64,000 bases of DNA from the NCBI RefSeq assembly GCF_018130765.1, contig NZ_JAFCJZ010000003.1, forward strand, positions 310,001-374,000, read 5' to 3'. The stretch is from Bradyrhizobium iriomotense. GTDB lineage: Bacteria; Pseudomonadota; Alphaproteobacteria; Rhizobiales; Xanthobacteraceae. Below, piece after piece: positions 1 to 7,885 of the stretch. Positions within the stretch are counted from its first letter, which is position 1. Every line of letters begins with the position of its first letter. The notes under the pieces were generated by a model. It had not been told where the DNA came from. It ran no database searches and worked only from the letters and a program-made list of their open reading frames with translations. A program made the position numbers and the translations under genes.

Positions 1-126
1 GTGCTGATCGTCGTCGTCTTCCCCAAGGGCATCGTCGGCATGCTGGAGATGCTGGCGCAGCGCCGCAGGAAGTCGTCGCCGCCGGGATCCTCCTTGCTTG
101 CCAAGCCGATCGAGTCCGCCGAATGA
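1..126 (+). CDS. C-terminal end of LivM-type branched-chain amino acid ABC permease (partial)
   Basis: An open frame enters from the left edge and ends at the TGA at 124-126. The 41 residues visible start with a hydrophobic stretch followed by PKGIVG and then a basic, serine/proline-rich tail, as at the C-terminus of LivM-type inner-membrane permeases. The stop overlaps the ATG of the next gene (ATGA, 123-126), and that gene encodes a LivG-type ATPase, which supports the assignment. The rest of the permease lies outside the window. Confidence 0.62.
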   Translation: MLIVVVFPKGIVGMLEMLAQRRRKSSPPGSSLLAKPIESAE

Positions 127-914
127 GCGTTGCACCCCCACTTCTCGCGGTCGAAGGCCTGACCAAATCCTATGGCGGCATCCATGCCGTGCGCGGCGTC
201 TCGTTCTCTCTGCGCGCCGGCGAAATCCTGGCGCTGATCGGGCCCAACGGCGCGGGCAAGAGCACCTGCTTCGACATGCTCAACGGCCAGAACAAGCCTG
301 ATAGCGGCCATGTCCGCCTGCTTGGCGAGGAGACCACCGGCAAGAGGCCGCGTGAGATCTGGCGGATGGGGGTGGGGCGCACCTTCCAGATCACAGCGAC
401 CTTCGCCACCATGACGGTGCGAGAGAACGTCCAGGTCGCGCTGATCTCGCACGGCAAGCAACTGTTCAATCTCTTTGGCTCGGCGCCGAACTTCGATCGG
501 GGCGAGGCCGGCCGGCTGCTCGAGCTGGTCGGCATGGGCGGCTACGCGGATCGTCCTTGCGGCGAGCTCGCCTATGGCGACCTCAAGCGGCTCGAGCTCG
601 CGGTCGCGCTCGCCAACGAGCCAAAGCTGCTCCTGATGGACGAGCCGACCGCCGGCATGGCGCCGCGCGAGCGCGTCGACCTGATGCGGCTGACCGCGCA
701 GATCGCGCGGGAAAAATCGATTGGGGTGCTCTTCACCGAGCACGACATGGACGTGGTGTTCGAGCATGCTGACCGCATCATCGTGCTGAACCGCGGCACA
801 CTGATCGCCGAGGGTTCGCCGGCCGAGGTGCGCAGCAATCCGCAGGTGCAGGCGGTCTATCTCGGCGAGGGCCTGCTTTACGAGGCCGAGCATCGCGAGG
901 GAGCATCGACATGA
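123..914 (+). CDS. livG: ABC transporter ATP-binding protein, LivG family
   Basis: This 263-residue ATPase of the branched-chain/hydrophobic amino acid transporter (HAAT) class would power import with the permease ending at 126 and the LivF-type subunit that follows. Walker A GPNGAGKST is at residues 40-48. The signature region reads AYGDLKRLELA, the form usual in LivG, which lacks the plain LSGGQ. Walker B is LLLMDEPTAGM, followed by a switch histidine in FTEHDMDVV. The start is set by the ATGA overlap with the permease, and the stop overlaps livF the same way at 911-914, so translation is probably coupled. HAAT systems carry substrates other than branched-chain amino acids, including aromatic acids and amides, so the true substrate is unknown. 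The adjacent MarR and enamidase-like genes suggest a catabolic substrate. Confidence 0.9.
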   Translation: MSVAPPLLAVEGLTKSYGGIHAVRGVSFSLRAGEILALIGPNGAGKSTCFDMLNGQNKPDSGHVRLLGEETTGKRPREIWRMGVGRTFQITATFATMTVRENVQVALISHGKQLFNLFGSAPNFDRGEAGRLLELVGMGGYADRPCGELAYGDLKRLELAVALANEPKLLLMDEPTAGMAPRERVDLMRLTAQIAREKSIGVLFTEHDMDVVFEHADRIIVLNRGTLIAEGSPAEVRSNPQVQAVYLGEGLLYEAEHREGAST

Positions 915-1615
915 AGCTCACGGTGCAGGACCTCAACAGCCATTATGGCCCCGCGCATATCCTGTTCGACATCGGCTTCGAGGTGGGCGAGGGCGAGGTC
1001 GTGGCGCTGCTGGGGCGCAACGGCGCGGGCAAGTCGACGACGTTCCGCTCGATCGTCGGTCTCGTGGCGCAGCGCTCCGGTCGCATCATGTTCGAGGGCA
1101 AGGACGTCTCGGCGAAGCCGACCCACGAGATCGTGCGCGATGGCCTCGGCTACGTGCCGGAGGAGCGGCGCATCTTCACCGACCTCACGGTGGAGGAAAA
1201 CCTCGAAGTCGGCCGGCAGCCGAAGCGGCCCAACGCGCCGCACTGGACGCGCGAAAAGCTGTTCACGCTGTTTCCCAATCTTGGCGAGATGAAGAACCGC
1301 CCGGGCGGGCGCATGAGCGGCGGCGAGCAGCAGATGCTGACCATTGCGCGCACGCTGATGGGCAATCCGTCCTTGGTGTTGCTCGACGAGCCGTCGGAAG
1401 GCCTGTCGCCGAAGATCGTGGAGCAGATGGTCGACGCCATCCTGACCATGAAGAAGGAGGGCGTCAGCATCGTCGTCTCCGAGCAGAATTTGCATTTCGC
1501 GCGGCTGATCTCCGACCGCGCCTACATCATCGAGCGCGGCCGGATCTGCTTCGGCGGCACCATGGCCGAGCTCGACGCGCGTCCGGACATCCGCGACGCG
1601 CATCTGTCGTTGTGA
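911..1615 (+). CDS. livF: ABC transporter ATP-binding protein, LivF family
   Basis: This 234-residue second ATPase of the HAAT transporter has the normal LivF length. Walker A is GRNGAGKST near residue 36, the signature is MSGGEQQML, Walker B is LVLLDEPSEGLSP, and the late switch region is VSEQNLHFA, where Gln replaces the usual His as in most LivF proteins. It starts inside the livG stop codon (ATGA). It is the last transporter gene, and 24 bp separate it from the MarR gene, which may be co-transcribed. The periplasmic binding protein and LivH should lie upstream of the window. Confidence 0.9.
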   Translation: MKLTVQDLNSHYGPAHILFDIGFEVGEGEVVALLGRNGAGKSTTFRSIVGLVAQRSGRIMFEGKDVSAKPTHEIVRDGLGYVPEERRIFTDLTVEENLEVGRQPKRPNAPHWTREKLFTLFPNLGEMKNRPGGRMSGGEQQMLTIARTLMGNPSLVLLDEPSEGLSPKIVEQMVDAILTMKKEGVSIVVSEQNLHFARLISDRAYIIERGRICFGGTMAELDARPDIRDAHLSL

Positions 1616-1639
1616 AGGCAAGGGGAAGGCAGCGAGCGG

Positions 1640-2107
1640 ATGGCGAGAAGCGTCGTGGCGAAGAAGAACGGCAAACCGGCCAAAGCGCTTAGCAAGCCGC
1701 CTTACGTGCTCGACGAGCAGGTCGGCTTCATTCTGCGCCAGGTCTGGCAGCGTCACAGCTCGATCTTCTCCCGCGACATCGGCACCAATCTGACGCCGAC
1801 GCAGTGGGCGGCGCTGTCGAAGCTCGCCGAGACCGGTCCGTGCTCGCAGAACCAGCTCGGCCGGCTGACGGCAATGGACGTCGCGACCATCAAGGGCGTG
1901 ATCGATCGCTTGACGGCGCGCGGCCTGACCGAGACCAGCCAGGATCCCGAGGACGGCCGCCGCCTGCTGGTGAGCCTGACGCGCGCCGGTCAGCAACTCG
2001 CCGAGAAGCTCGCGCCGAATGCGCTGGCGATCACCCGCGAAACGCTGGCCCCGCTCGACGCCAAGGAGCGCGAGACGCTGATGGCGCTGTTGAACAAGCT
2101 GCGGTGA
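1640..2107 (+). CDS. MarR family transcriptional regulator
   Basis: A 155-residue winged-helix regulator. A short basic N-terminus precedes the dimerisation helix (EQVGFILRQVWQRH). The DNA-binding part includes SQNQLGRLTAMDVATIKGV (recognition helix) and the wing DPEDGRRLLVSLT. It lies 24 bp after livF on the same strand and converges on the enamidase-like gene. Inference: it is a ligand-responsive repressor of the transporter and/or the enamidase-like gene. The Pseudomonas nicotinate regulator NicR is also a MarR protein, which fits the neighbourhood but does not prove orthology. A dyad at 3493-3510, between the enamidase-like and reductase genes, is a candidate operator. Confidence 0.85.
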   Translation: MARSVVAKKNGKPAKALSKPPYVLDEQVGFILRQVWQRHSSIFSRDIGTNLTPTQWAALSKLAETGPCSQNQLGRLTAMDVATIKGVIDRLTARGLTETSQDPEDGRRLLVSLTRAGQQLAEKLAPNALAITRETLAPLDAKERETLMALLNKLR

Positions 2108-2114
2108 AATTGAC

Positions 2115-2210
2115 TGTCATTCCGGGGCACGCGCGTTGCGCGCGAACCCGGAATCCGGAGATTGCCGCGCGAGATTCCGGGTTCGCGCTTACGCGCGCCC
2201 CGGAATGACA
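2115..2210. repeat. Long imperfect palindrome (REP-like) between convergent genes
   Basis: The 14-base end TGTCATTCCGGGGC has its exact reverse complement at the other end. Inside, a second pair of arms (GCGCGAACCCGGAAT and its near complement) flanks a short AT-containing loop. The element fills the gap between the convergent MarR and amidohydrolase genes and could form a cruciform or act as a two-way terminator. Palindromes of this style are common in Bradyrhizobium intergenic regions. Confidence 0.7.
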
Positions 2211-2220
2211 GCAAGTGCCG

Positions 2221-3417
2221 TCACTTCGCCACAACCTCCGGCACCTTGCCGGCGGGGGGCGTATTGCGGCTGCGCTGGGTGCGCACGATGCCGTCGATGA
2301 TGGTCATGCCGATGCCGGGGAGATCGCCGAGCTGGACGCTCTCCAGGATGTTCTTGCCGGGCGAGTGCTGGGCCTTGTCCATGATGACGAAATCCGCGGC
2401 GCGGCCGACCTCGATCAGGCCGCAATCGAGCGCGCGCATCCGCGCGGTGTTGCCGGTGGCAAGGCAGAACGCGATCTCGGCCGGCAGCTCGCCGATCGAG
2501 GACAGCATCGAGACCATGCGCAGGATGCCCAGCGGCTGGACGCCGGAGCCGGCCGGCCCGTCGGTGCCGAGGATGACGCGGTGCAGCTCGTTCATTTCGC
2601 GCGCGATGCGCAGGGTGTAGAGCGCTGAGCGCTCGTTGCCGTTATGGACGATCTCGAGCCCGCGCTTGCAGCCCTCGCAGATGCAGCGGATCTGGTCGTC
2701 GGGGAGGGCGGTGTGGCCGCCGTTGATGTGGCCGACCACGTCGGTGTCGGCCTCCAGCACCACGTCCTTGTCGATCAGGCCGGAGCCGGGGATCGAGGGG
2801 CCGCCGGTGTGGATGGTGCTCTGGATGCCGTATTTGCGGGCCCAGCCCACCATCTTGCGTGCGGTGGGGCCGTCCTTCACGCCGCCGAGGCCGACTTCGC
2901 CAAGCAGCTTGACGCCGGCGGCAGCCATTTCCTTGAAGTCCTCCTCGACCATCTCGCATTCGATGACGGGTGCGCCGGCGTGAACCTTCACGCCGCCCGG
3001 ACGAAGCGTCCAGAACGCGCGCTGGGCGAAGATCGCCATGGCCTTGAGGCCGACGACGTCGCGGGGGCGGCCGGGCATGTGCACTTCACCCGCCGAGATC
3101 ATGGTGGTGATGCCGCCATGGAGGGAGCTGTCGATCCAGTTGATCTGGTTCTGGCGGGGCGTCCAGTCACCGGCGACGGGATGGACGTGGCTGTCGATCA
3201 GGCCGGGGGTCACCGTCGTGCCATTGGCATCGACGATGGTGGTGGCGCCTTCGGTGTTGCAGTCCTTGTAGCGGCCGATCGCGGTGATCTTGCCGTTCTC
3301 GGCGACGATGGTGTCGCCGTCCAGGATCGGCTTTTCCAGCGCGCCGGACAGGATCAGGCCGATATTCCGGATCACCAGCTTCGAGGGTCCGGTGGCCTGG
3401 GGGGCGTCATGCGCCAT
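2221..3417 (-). CDS. Enamidase-like amidohydrolase
   Basis: This 398-residue metal-dependent amidohydrolase has a composite domain (1-70 and about 340-398) around a TIM barrel. The metal motif HVH is at 77-79, followed by GEVGLG (173-178), HTGG (203-206), H230 and D286 in GTDGPAG. From memory it matches the enamidase (Ena) of Eubacterium barkeri along its length, including TTMISAG, GVKVH, SIPGS and a C-terminal SRNTPPA. Ena opens the ring of 6-oxo-1,4,5,6-tetrahydronicotinate to 2-formylglutarate in nicotinate degradation. A related nicotinate route via the tetrahydro-oxo acid was described in the rhizobium Azorhizobium caulinodans, so a nicotinate-type role is plausible. No nicotinate hydroxylase or reductase gene is visible nearby. 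Another cyclic-amide substrate is possible. Confidence 0.75.
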   Translation of the reverse strand: MAHDAPQATGPSKLVIRNIGLILSGALEKPILDGDTIVAENGKITAIGRYKDCNTEGATTIVDANGTTVTPGLIDSHVHPVAGDWTPRQNQINWIDSSLHGGITTMISAGEVHMPGRPRDVVGLKAMAIFAQRAFWTLRPGGVKVHAGAPVIECEMVEEDFKEMAAAGVKLLGEVGLGGVKDGPTARKMVGWARKYGIQSTIHTGGPSIPGSGLIDKDVVLEADTDVVGHINGGHTALPDDQIRCICEGCKRGLEIVHNGNERSALYTLRIAREMNELHRVILGTDGPAGSGVQPLGILRMVSMLSSIGELPAEIAFCLATGNTARMRALDCGLIEVGRAADFVIMDKAQHSPGKNILESVQLGDLPGIGMTIIDGIVRTQRSRNTPPAGKVPEVVAK

Positions 3418-3492
3418 GGAAGGGGCTCCTTATTCGTAACTGCAACGCTTCCGATCTTGGGCAGCCTTGACCGCGGGATCAAGCCGGATTAT

Positions 3493-3510
3493 TCATTAGT
3501 ATACGAATGA
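3493..3510. promoter_or_regulatory. Dyad operator candidate between amidohydrolase and fpr
   Basis: TCATTAGTATACGAATGA is symmetric except at one base pair of positions. It lies 76 bp upstream of the amidohydrolase start and 66 bp upstream of the reductase start. The core GTATAC with flanking A/T suits either a MarR dimer or a FadR-type GntR dimer. The MarR protein encoded at 1640-2107 is the obvious local candidate. Confidence 0.45.
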
Positions 3511-3575
3511 TCGTGTACAAACGACGCATAGCTGACCGCCTCGGAACCGCATTGGAAGCGAAACGGAAGGGTGAG

Positions 3576-4349
3576 ATGAGCAATTTCAATCAGGAAAGCG
3601 TTTTGAGCGTCCACCACTGGACCGACACGCTGTTCTCCTTCAAGACCACCCGCAGCCCGACCTTCCGCTTCCGCAACGGCGAATTCACCATGATCGGGCT
3701 CAAGGTCGGCGAGAAGCCGCTGCTGCGGGCCTACAGCGTCGCCAGCGCCAATTACGAGGACACGCTGGAGTTCTTCTCGATCAAGGTGCCGGACGGTCCG
3801 CTGACCTCGCGCCTCCAGCATCTGAAGGAAGGCGACGAGATCATCGTCAGCCGCAAGGCCACCGGTACGCTGGTGATCGACAATCTGGAGGAGGGGCGCA
3901 ACCTCTACCTGATCGGCACCGGCACCGGCCTTGCGCCGTTCCTGAGCGTCATCAAGGACCCCGAGACCTATGAGCGGTTCGAGAAGGTGGTGCTGCTGCA
4001 CGGCTGCAGGCACGTGAAGGAGCTCGCCTATGGCGAGATGATCACCGAGCACCTGCCGAAGGACGAGCTGCTCGGCGAGTATATCCGCAATCAGCTGATC
4101 TACTACCCGACCGTGACCCGCGATCCCTTCCGCAATCGCGGCCGCATCACCGACCTCATCACATCAGGCAAGCTGTTCACCGATATCGGCCTGCCAGTGC
4201 TGGAAGCCGCCCATGATCGCGTCATGATCTGCGGCAGCCCGGCGCTGGTGGCGGATACCCGCGTGCTGCTCGGCGAGCGCGGCTTCGTCGAGGGCAATCA
4301 CGGCGAGCCGGCCCAGTTCGTGGTCGAAAAGGCCTTCGCCGAGCGCTGA
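3576..4349 (+). CDS. fpr: Ferredoxin--NADP(+) reductase
   Basis: A 257-residue bacterial-type FNR flavoprotein. The FAD domain carries RAYSVAS (FAD binding), and the C-terminal NADP domain carries GTGTGLAPFLS and the MICGSPAL motif. The C-terminus AFAER matches short bacterial FNRs, which end beyond the FAD-stacking aromatic residue. The start at 3576 is preceded by GGAAGGG. An in-frame ATG at 3507 would add 23 residues unrelated to the family. It shuttles electrons between NADPH and ferredoxin or flavodoxin for oxidative-stress defence, iron handling or monooxygenases. A P450 gene lies 600 bp downstream, but no ferredoxin gene is adjacent, so pairing is speculative. Confidence 0.93.
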   Translation: MSNFNQESVLSVHHWTDTLFSFKTTRSPTFRFRNGEFTMIGLKVGEKPLLRAYSVASANYEDTLEFFSIKVPDGPLTSRLQHLKEGDEIIVSRKATGTLVIDNLEEGRNLYLIGTGTGLAPFLSVIKDPETYERFEKVVLLHGCRHVKELAYGEMITEHLPKDELLGEYIRNQLIYYPTVTRDPFRNRGRITDLITSGKLFTDIGLPVLEAAHDRVMICGSPALVADTRVLLGERGFVEGNHGEPAQFVVEKAFAER

Positions 4350-4350
4350 A

Positions 4351-4405
4351 GCGTTTTCGAGCGAAGTGGATACCGGTTCGCGTAAAGAAAACGCGTCAAA
4401 ATAAG
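4351..4405 (+). repeat. Rhizobial intergenic repeat, hairpin after fpr
   Basis: The element starts with GCGTTTTCGAGCGAAGTGGA and contains GAAAACGC at 4387-4394, which pairs with its first eight bases. It begins one base after the fpr stop. A partial copy on the other strand lies at 33666-33701. A second small hairpin (CCCCG/CGGGG) follows at 4414-4426. Position suggests a terminator or RNA-stability role. Confidence 0.65.
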
Positions 4406-4539
4406 AATCTAGAACCCCGTTCCGGGGCTCCAGGCACGAAATTTCTGCGCGAGAAGATCGTATTTTCGCCACCGCCGGGGCGTTGCGGCGTCGATTCGGC
4501 GCACGATACTATGTGGGACCGAATCAGCGGAGTTCCCAC

Positions 4540-4866
4540 ATGGTTGCGGACAGCGACAGCAACATCGCCTGGCACCGGGTTCAGTTGAAGAAGAATCGCG
4601 CCGAGTTGAAGGCGCTGGAGACCGCGCGCTTCACGATGGGCGAGATCGCCTCGTCCAAACGGAACGGCCAGACGCAGAAGACGATCGCGGAACTCAAGCG
4701 CAAGATCGCGCAGTCCGAACGCGTCATCGCCGACCACGACAAGCGCACGCGCCGCCCGCTCGGCACGGACCTGCAAAGCCTCAGCAATGGCAGCTGGAGC
4801 CATTGGGACTCCTATACCAACCAGCAGCAGCGCAAGACCGGCCAACGGTCGCCCGGGCGCGGATAG
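4540..4866 (+). CDS. Small charged, probably coiled-coil hypothetical protein
   Basis: 108 residues from the ATG at 4540; a farther in-frame start at 4483 is less likely. Residues about 10-70 are rich in K, R, E, A and L with heptad-like spacing, then a polar tail ends in a basic PGRG. There is no signal peptide or membrane segment. I do not recognise the family. It sits alone between fpr and the P450 gene with no clear operon link. Confidence 0.5.
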   Translation: MVADSDSNIAWHRVQLKKNRAELKALETARFTMGEIASSKRNGQTQKTIAELKRKIAQSERVIADHDKRTRRPLGTDLQSLSNGSWSHWDSYTNQQQRKTGQRSPGRG

Positions 4867-4956
4867 GCGCACTTCGCCTTCCGCCGGTTCCGGCCCTTGC
4901 GCGCCGCCGCGCGCACACCATCTGGTTGAGGCGCCACCAACCATACCGGTGATCCC

Positions 4957-6216
4957 ATGGCACCGCGCCTCGATTTCACCAGTGAGGCCTTCTTCCGCGA
5001 TCCGCCCAGGGCGATCGCGGCGTTGCGTGCATCCGGCCCGGTGGTCGCGACGCGCTTTCCCCTTGTCGGCGACGTCTGGATCACCACCACGCATGACGCC
5101 ACGGCAGAGGTCCTGAAGGACGGCGCGACTTTCACGCTGCGCAAGGAGGATGGCGACATCGCGGGTCTGCGCTGGTGGATGCCGAAATATGTGAAGACCA
5201 TCGCCAACAACATGCTGACGATGGACGAGCCGGATCACACGCGGCTGCGCAGCATCGTGGATGAGGCCTTCCGTCGCCGTGCGATCGTGGCGATGGAGCC
5301 GCGTATTCGCGCTATTGCCGACGGCCTGGCGGACGATCTGTTTGCCGGCGGCAGCCCCGCCGATCTCGTCCAGCGTTATGCCCGCATCCTGCCGGTGTCG
5401 GTGATTTGCGAATTGCTGGGCCTGCCGACCGCCGATCGTCCGAGGTTCATCGCCTGGGCGAATACGATGTCGTCTCTCACGAACGTCCTCAGCTTCTTCC
5501 GCCTGCTGTTCGCTTTCCGCAAGATGCGACGTTATCTCGAAGAGCAGTTGCAGATCGCGCGCGTGCGGGGCGGCGAGGGGCTGATCGCCGAGTTGGTCCA
5601 GGTCGAGCGCGAGGGTGGGCAGATCACCCCGGACGAAATGGTGTCGATGGTGTTCCTGCTGCTCGCGGCAGGCTCGGAAACCACCACGCATCTCATCACT
5701 GGTTCGGCCTATGAACTTCTTAAGGATCCGGCTTTGCGCGACTGGCTGGAGCAAGACCGCAGCCGCATCGCGCTCGCCGTCGAGGAGTTCCTGCGCTTCG
5801 TCTCGCCGGTGCAATTCTCCAAGCCGCGCTATGTACGACGGGACACCGTGCTCGAGGGCGTGCCGCTGAAGAAGGGCGATCGGGTCATGGTGATGCTGGC
5901 CGCGGCGAACATGGACCCGGCGGTGCACGATCAGCCGGAGCGCCTCGACCTCACGCGCAAGCCGAACCGCCACATGTCGTTCGGGACGGGAATTCATTTC
6001 TGTCTCGGCCATCAGCTCGCGCGGATCGAAGCGGCCTGTGCGCTGGAGGCGCTGTTCACGCGATGGCCGAAACTCGCTCTCGCCGTCGATCCCGCGGACA
6101 TTCACTGGCGCAAGCGGCCGGGGATGCGTGCGATCGCAAGGTTGCCGGTCATTGCAGGCGGGAACGGCCGGCCGCGCCTCGCGGCGGCCGCCGCCGAACC
6201 GCAGCTTGCGGATTGA
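4957..6216 (+). CDS. Cytochrome P450
   Basis: A 419-residue soluble bacterial P450 (class I type, no membrane anchor). The oxygen-binding I-helix motif is LLAAGSETTTH, the K-helix ExxR is in EEFLR, and the haem loop FGTGIHFCLGHQLAR places the haem-thiolate ligand at Cys349. The substrate cannot be read from the sequence. P450s of this class need a ferredoxin and reductase; the fpr gene upstream could contribute the reductase, but no ferredoxin is nearby. A short C-terminal alanine-rich tail follows the last conserved strand. Confidence 0.95.
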   Translation: MAPRLDFTSEAFFRDPPRAIAALRASGPVVATRFPLVGDVWITTTHDATAEVLKDGATFTLRKEDGDIAGLRWWMPKYVKTIANNMLTMDEPDHTRLRSIVDEAFRRRAIVAMEPRIRAIADGLADDLFAGGSPADLVQRYARILPVSVICELLGLPTADRPRFIAWANTMSSLTNVLSFFRLLFAFRKMRRYLEEQLQIARVRGGEGLIAELVQVEREGGQITPDEMVSMVFLLLAAGSETTTHLITGSAYELLKDPALRDWLEQDRSRIALAVEEFLRFVSPVQFSKPRYVRRDTVLEGVPLKKGDRVMVMLAAANMDPAVHDQPERLDLTRKPNRHMSFGTGIHFCLGHQLARIEAACALEALFTRWPKLALAVDPADIHWRKRPGMRAIARLPVIAGGNGRPRLAAAAAEPQLAD

Positions 6217-6326
6217 CACCGCACGTGCACCGCGCGGGAACAGGGCGCGTCATCTTGCGCAAGGTGCGAAACAATCCGGATTGCGCCCGCGTTGCCTCTA
6301 TACACGCAACAGCAAGGGAGCAGTTC

Positions 6327-6560
6327 ATGCCCAACGGCGGCAAGACGCATATCGGATCGGGCGCGCATGGCAAGGGCGCGGGGACCGGCGCACTGACGGA
6401 TCTCCCAAAGGATAAGGTCGGCGACAACATGATCCTGTCGAACCGCGACAAGGCGCAGCATTCCGACATTCGCGGCATGGATGGCAAGTTCATCCAGACG
6501 GAGCAGTACCAGGACCATTCGGCCAACCGGCTGAGCGACGACGAGGAGGCAGACGAGTAG
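6327..6560 (+). CDS. Small hydrophilic hypothetical protein
   Basis: 77 residues starting at ATG 6327, 7 bp after the ribosome-binding sequence AAGGGAG. The N-terminal third is glycine-rich, the middle reads DNMILSNRDKAQHSD, and the end is very acidic (DDEEADE). It has no cysteines, signal peptide or membrane segment and is probably disordered. I do not recognise a function. It is transcribed alone and converges on the DUF763 gene. Confidence 0.6.
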   Translation: MPNGGKTHIGSGAHGKGAGTGALTDLPKDKVGDNMILSNRDKAQHSDIRGMDGKFIQTEQYQDHSANRLSDDEEADE

Positions 6561-6581
6561 TCCTCGCTGCAAGCGGCAGCT

Positions 6582-7835
6582 TCAGGAGCCGGTCGACTTC
6601 CCGGACGCGACGAGATCGCGCTCCCAGCCGAATACGGAGCGACCGTCGAGATCGGGCGAGGCGGCGCGTTCACCGGCGATGAACGCCTCCACCGACGGCC
6701 CCCGCGCGGCGCGCTCCAGCCGCCGCGCCTGGTCGTCGAGGCGCCTGATCGCCTGCATCTCTTCCTCGCGCCCGAGCTTGGCGTTCTGGATCGCGCCTTT
6801 CAGCACACGGATGGTCTCGTCATAGACCTTGATCGGGACGGGATAGGGATGCCGGTCCTTGCCGCCATGGGCGAGCGAGAAACGCGCGGGATCCGTGAAG
6901 CGATAGGGCGCGCCGTGCACGACTTCGGCCACTATCGCCAGCGAACGCACCGTGCGCGCGCCGACGCCGGGCGTCAGCAGCAGCTCCGGGAAGTCGACCG
7001 GACCGCGCTCTGCGGCGGCTGCGAGTGTGCCGTGCAGGCGCCGCGCGAACACATCCTTGGGCCTGACGTCGTGATGATCAGGCATGATCAGATGCGGCAA
7101 CATGGCTTGCGCCGGCTCCGGCGCCGTCACAGTGAGCCGCTCGAATTCGGAGACGATGCGATCGGGGCCGAGATCGGAGAGCAGCTCCAGTTGCGCCGTG
7201 CGCGAGACATCGGCGCGGTGATCCGTGAGATTGACGATCTCGCCCTGCTGCGGACCGTCGATCGCGCTGTGCGGCGTATCGACAAAACTCTTCAGCGCCT
7301 CGGAATGCCAGTGATAGCGGCGGGCCTGCCGCTTGTCGCCGTTCATGCCCTGCTGCACCACCGTCCACTTGCCGTCGGCGGTGACGAAGAAGCCGTGGAG
7401 ATAGAGATCGAAACCGTCCTGCACCGCGGCGCTGTCGACCTTCGCCACCAGGCGGCTGGCGCGCGTGAGCTTTACGCCGTCGAAGCCGACGCGATCGCCG
7501 AGTTGCAACAGCTCATCCGGGGTCTTGCGCGAATGCTGGCCGCGGCCGCCGCAGACATAGATGCCGAGCTCGTCCTGGAGCGGGCCAAGTCCGCGCTTCA
7601 GCGCGCCGATCACCGAAGTGGTGATTCCCGAGGAGTGCCAGTCCATTCCCATCACGGCGCCGAACGACTGGAACCAGAACGGATGCGACAGACGCTGAAG
7701 GAATGCGTCGCGTCCATAATGATGCACGACCGCCTGCGTGACGATCGCGCCGAGCGTTGCCATGCGGCTCGCGAGCCACGGCGGAACCCGTCCGGTGTGG
7801 AGAGGAAGATCGGCGCTGCCGGTTCGTCTGGTCAT
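6582..7835 (-). CDS. DUF763 domain-containing protein
   Basis: A 417-residue protein whose start (RTGSADLPLHTGRVPPWL) and core (GMDWHSSGITTSVIGALKRG) are the hallmarks of DUF763. Later blocks include GDRVGFDGVKLTRASRLVAKVD, QQGMN and YHWHS. LLLTPGVGARTVRSLA resembles a helix-hairpin-helix and hints at nucleic-acid contact. The family occurs in archaea and scattered bacteria, and I know of no established function. The gene stands alone: the small acidic gene converges on its 3' end and the PepSY gene lies 50 bp upstream on the same strand. Confidence 0.85.
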   Translation of the reverse strand: MTRRTGSADLPLHTGRVPPWLASRMATLGAIVTQAVVHHYGRDAFLQRLSHPFWFQSFGAVMGMDWHSSGITTSVIGALKRGLGPLQDELGIYVCGGRGQHSRKTPDELLQLGDRVGFDGVKLTRASRLVAKVDSAAVQDGFDLYLHGFFVTADGKWTVVQQGMNGDKRQARRYHWHSEALKSFVDTPHSAIDGPQQGEIVNLTDHRADVSRTAQLELLSDLGPDRIVSEFERLTVTAPEPAQAMLPHLIMPDHHDVRPKDVFARRLHGTLAAAAERGPVDFPELLLTPGVGARTVRSLAIVAEVVHGAPYRFTDPARFSLAHGGKDRHPYPVPIKVYDETIRVLKGAIQNAKLGREEEMQAIRRLDDQARRLERAARGPSVEAFIAGERAASPDLDGRSVFGWERDLVASGKSTGS

Positions 7836-7885
7836 GCGCGTGCAAGACTAGCGCGGTTCGGCGGCGGTTGCATCAGGCAATGCTG

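Noticed and set aside
4396..6219. A 607-codon minus-strand frame opposite the P450 gene
   Set aside because: It is a shadow frame of a high-GC gene. Its translation is rich in Arg, His and Ala and has no domain, while the plus strand has all P450 motifs.
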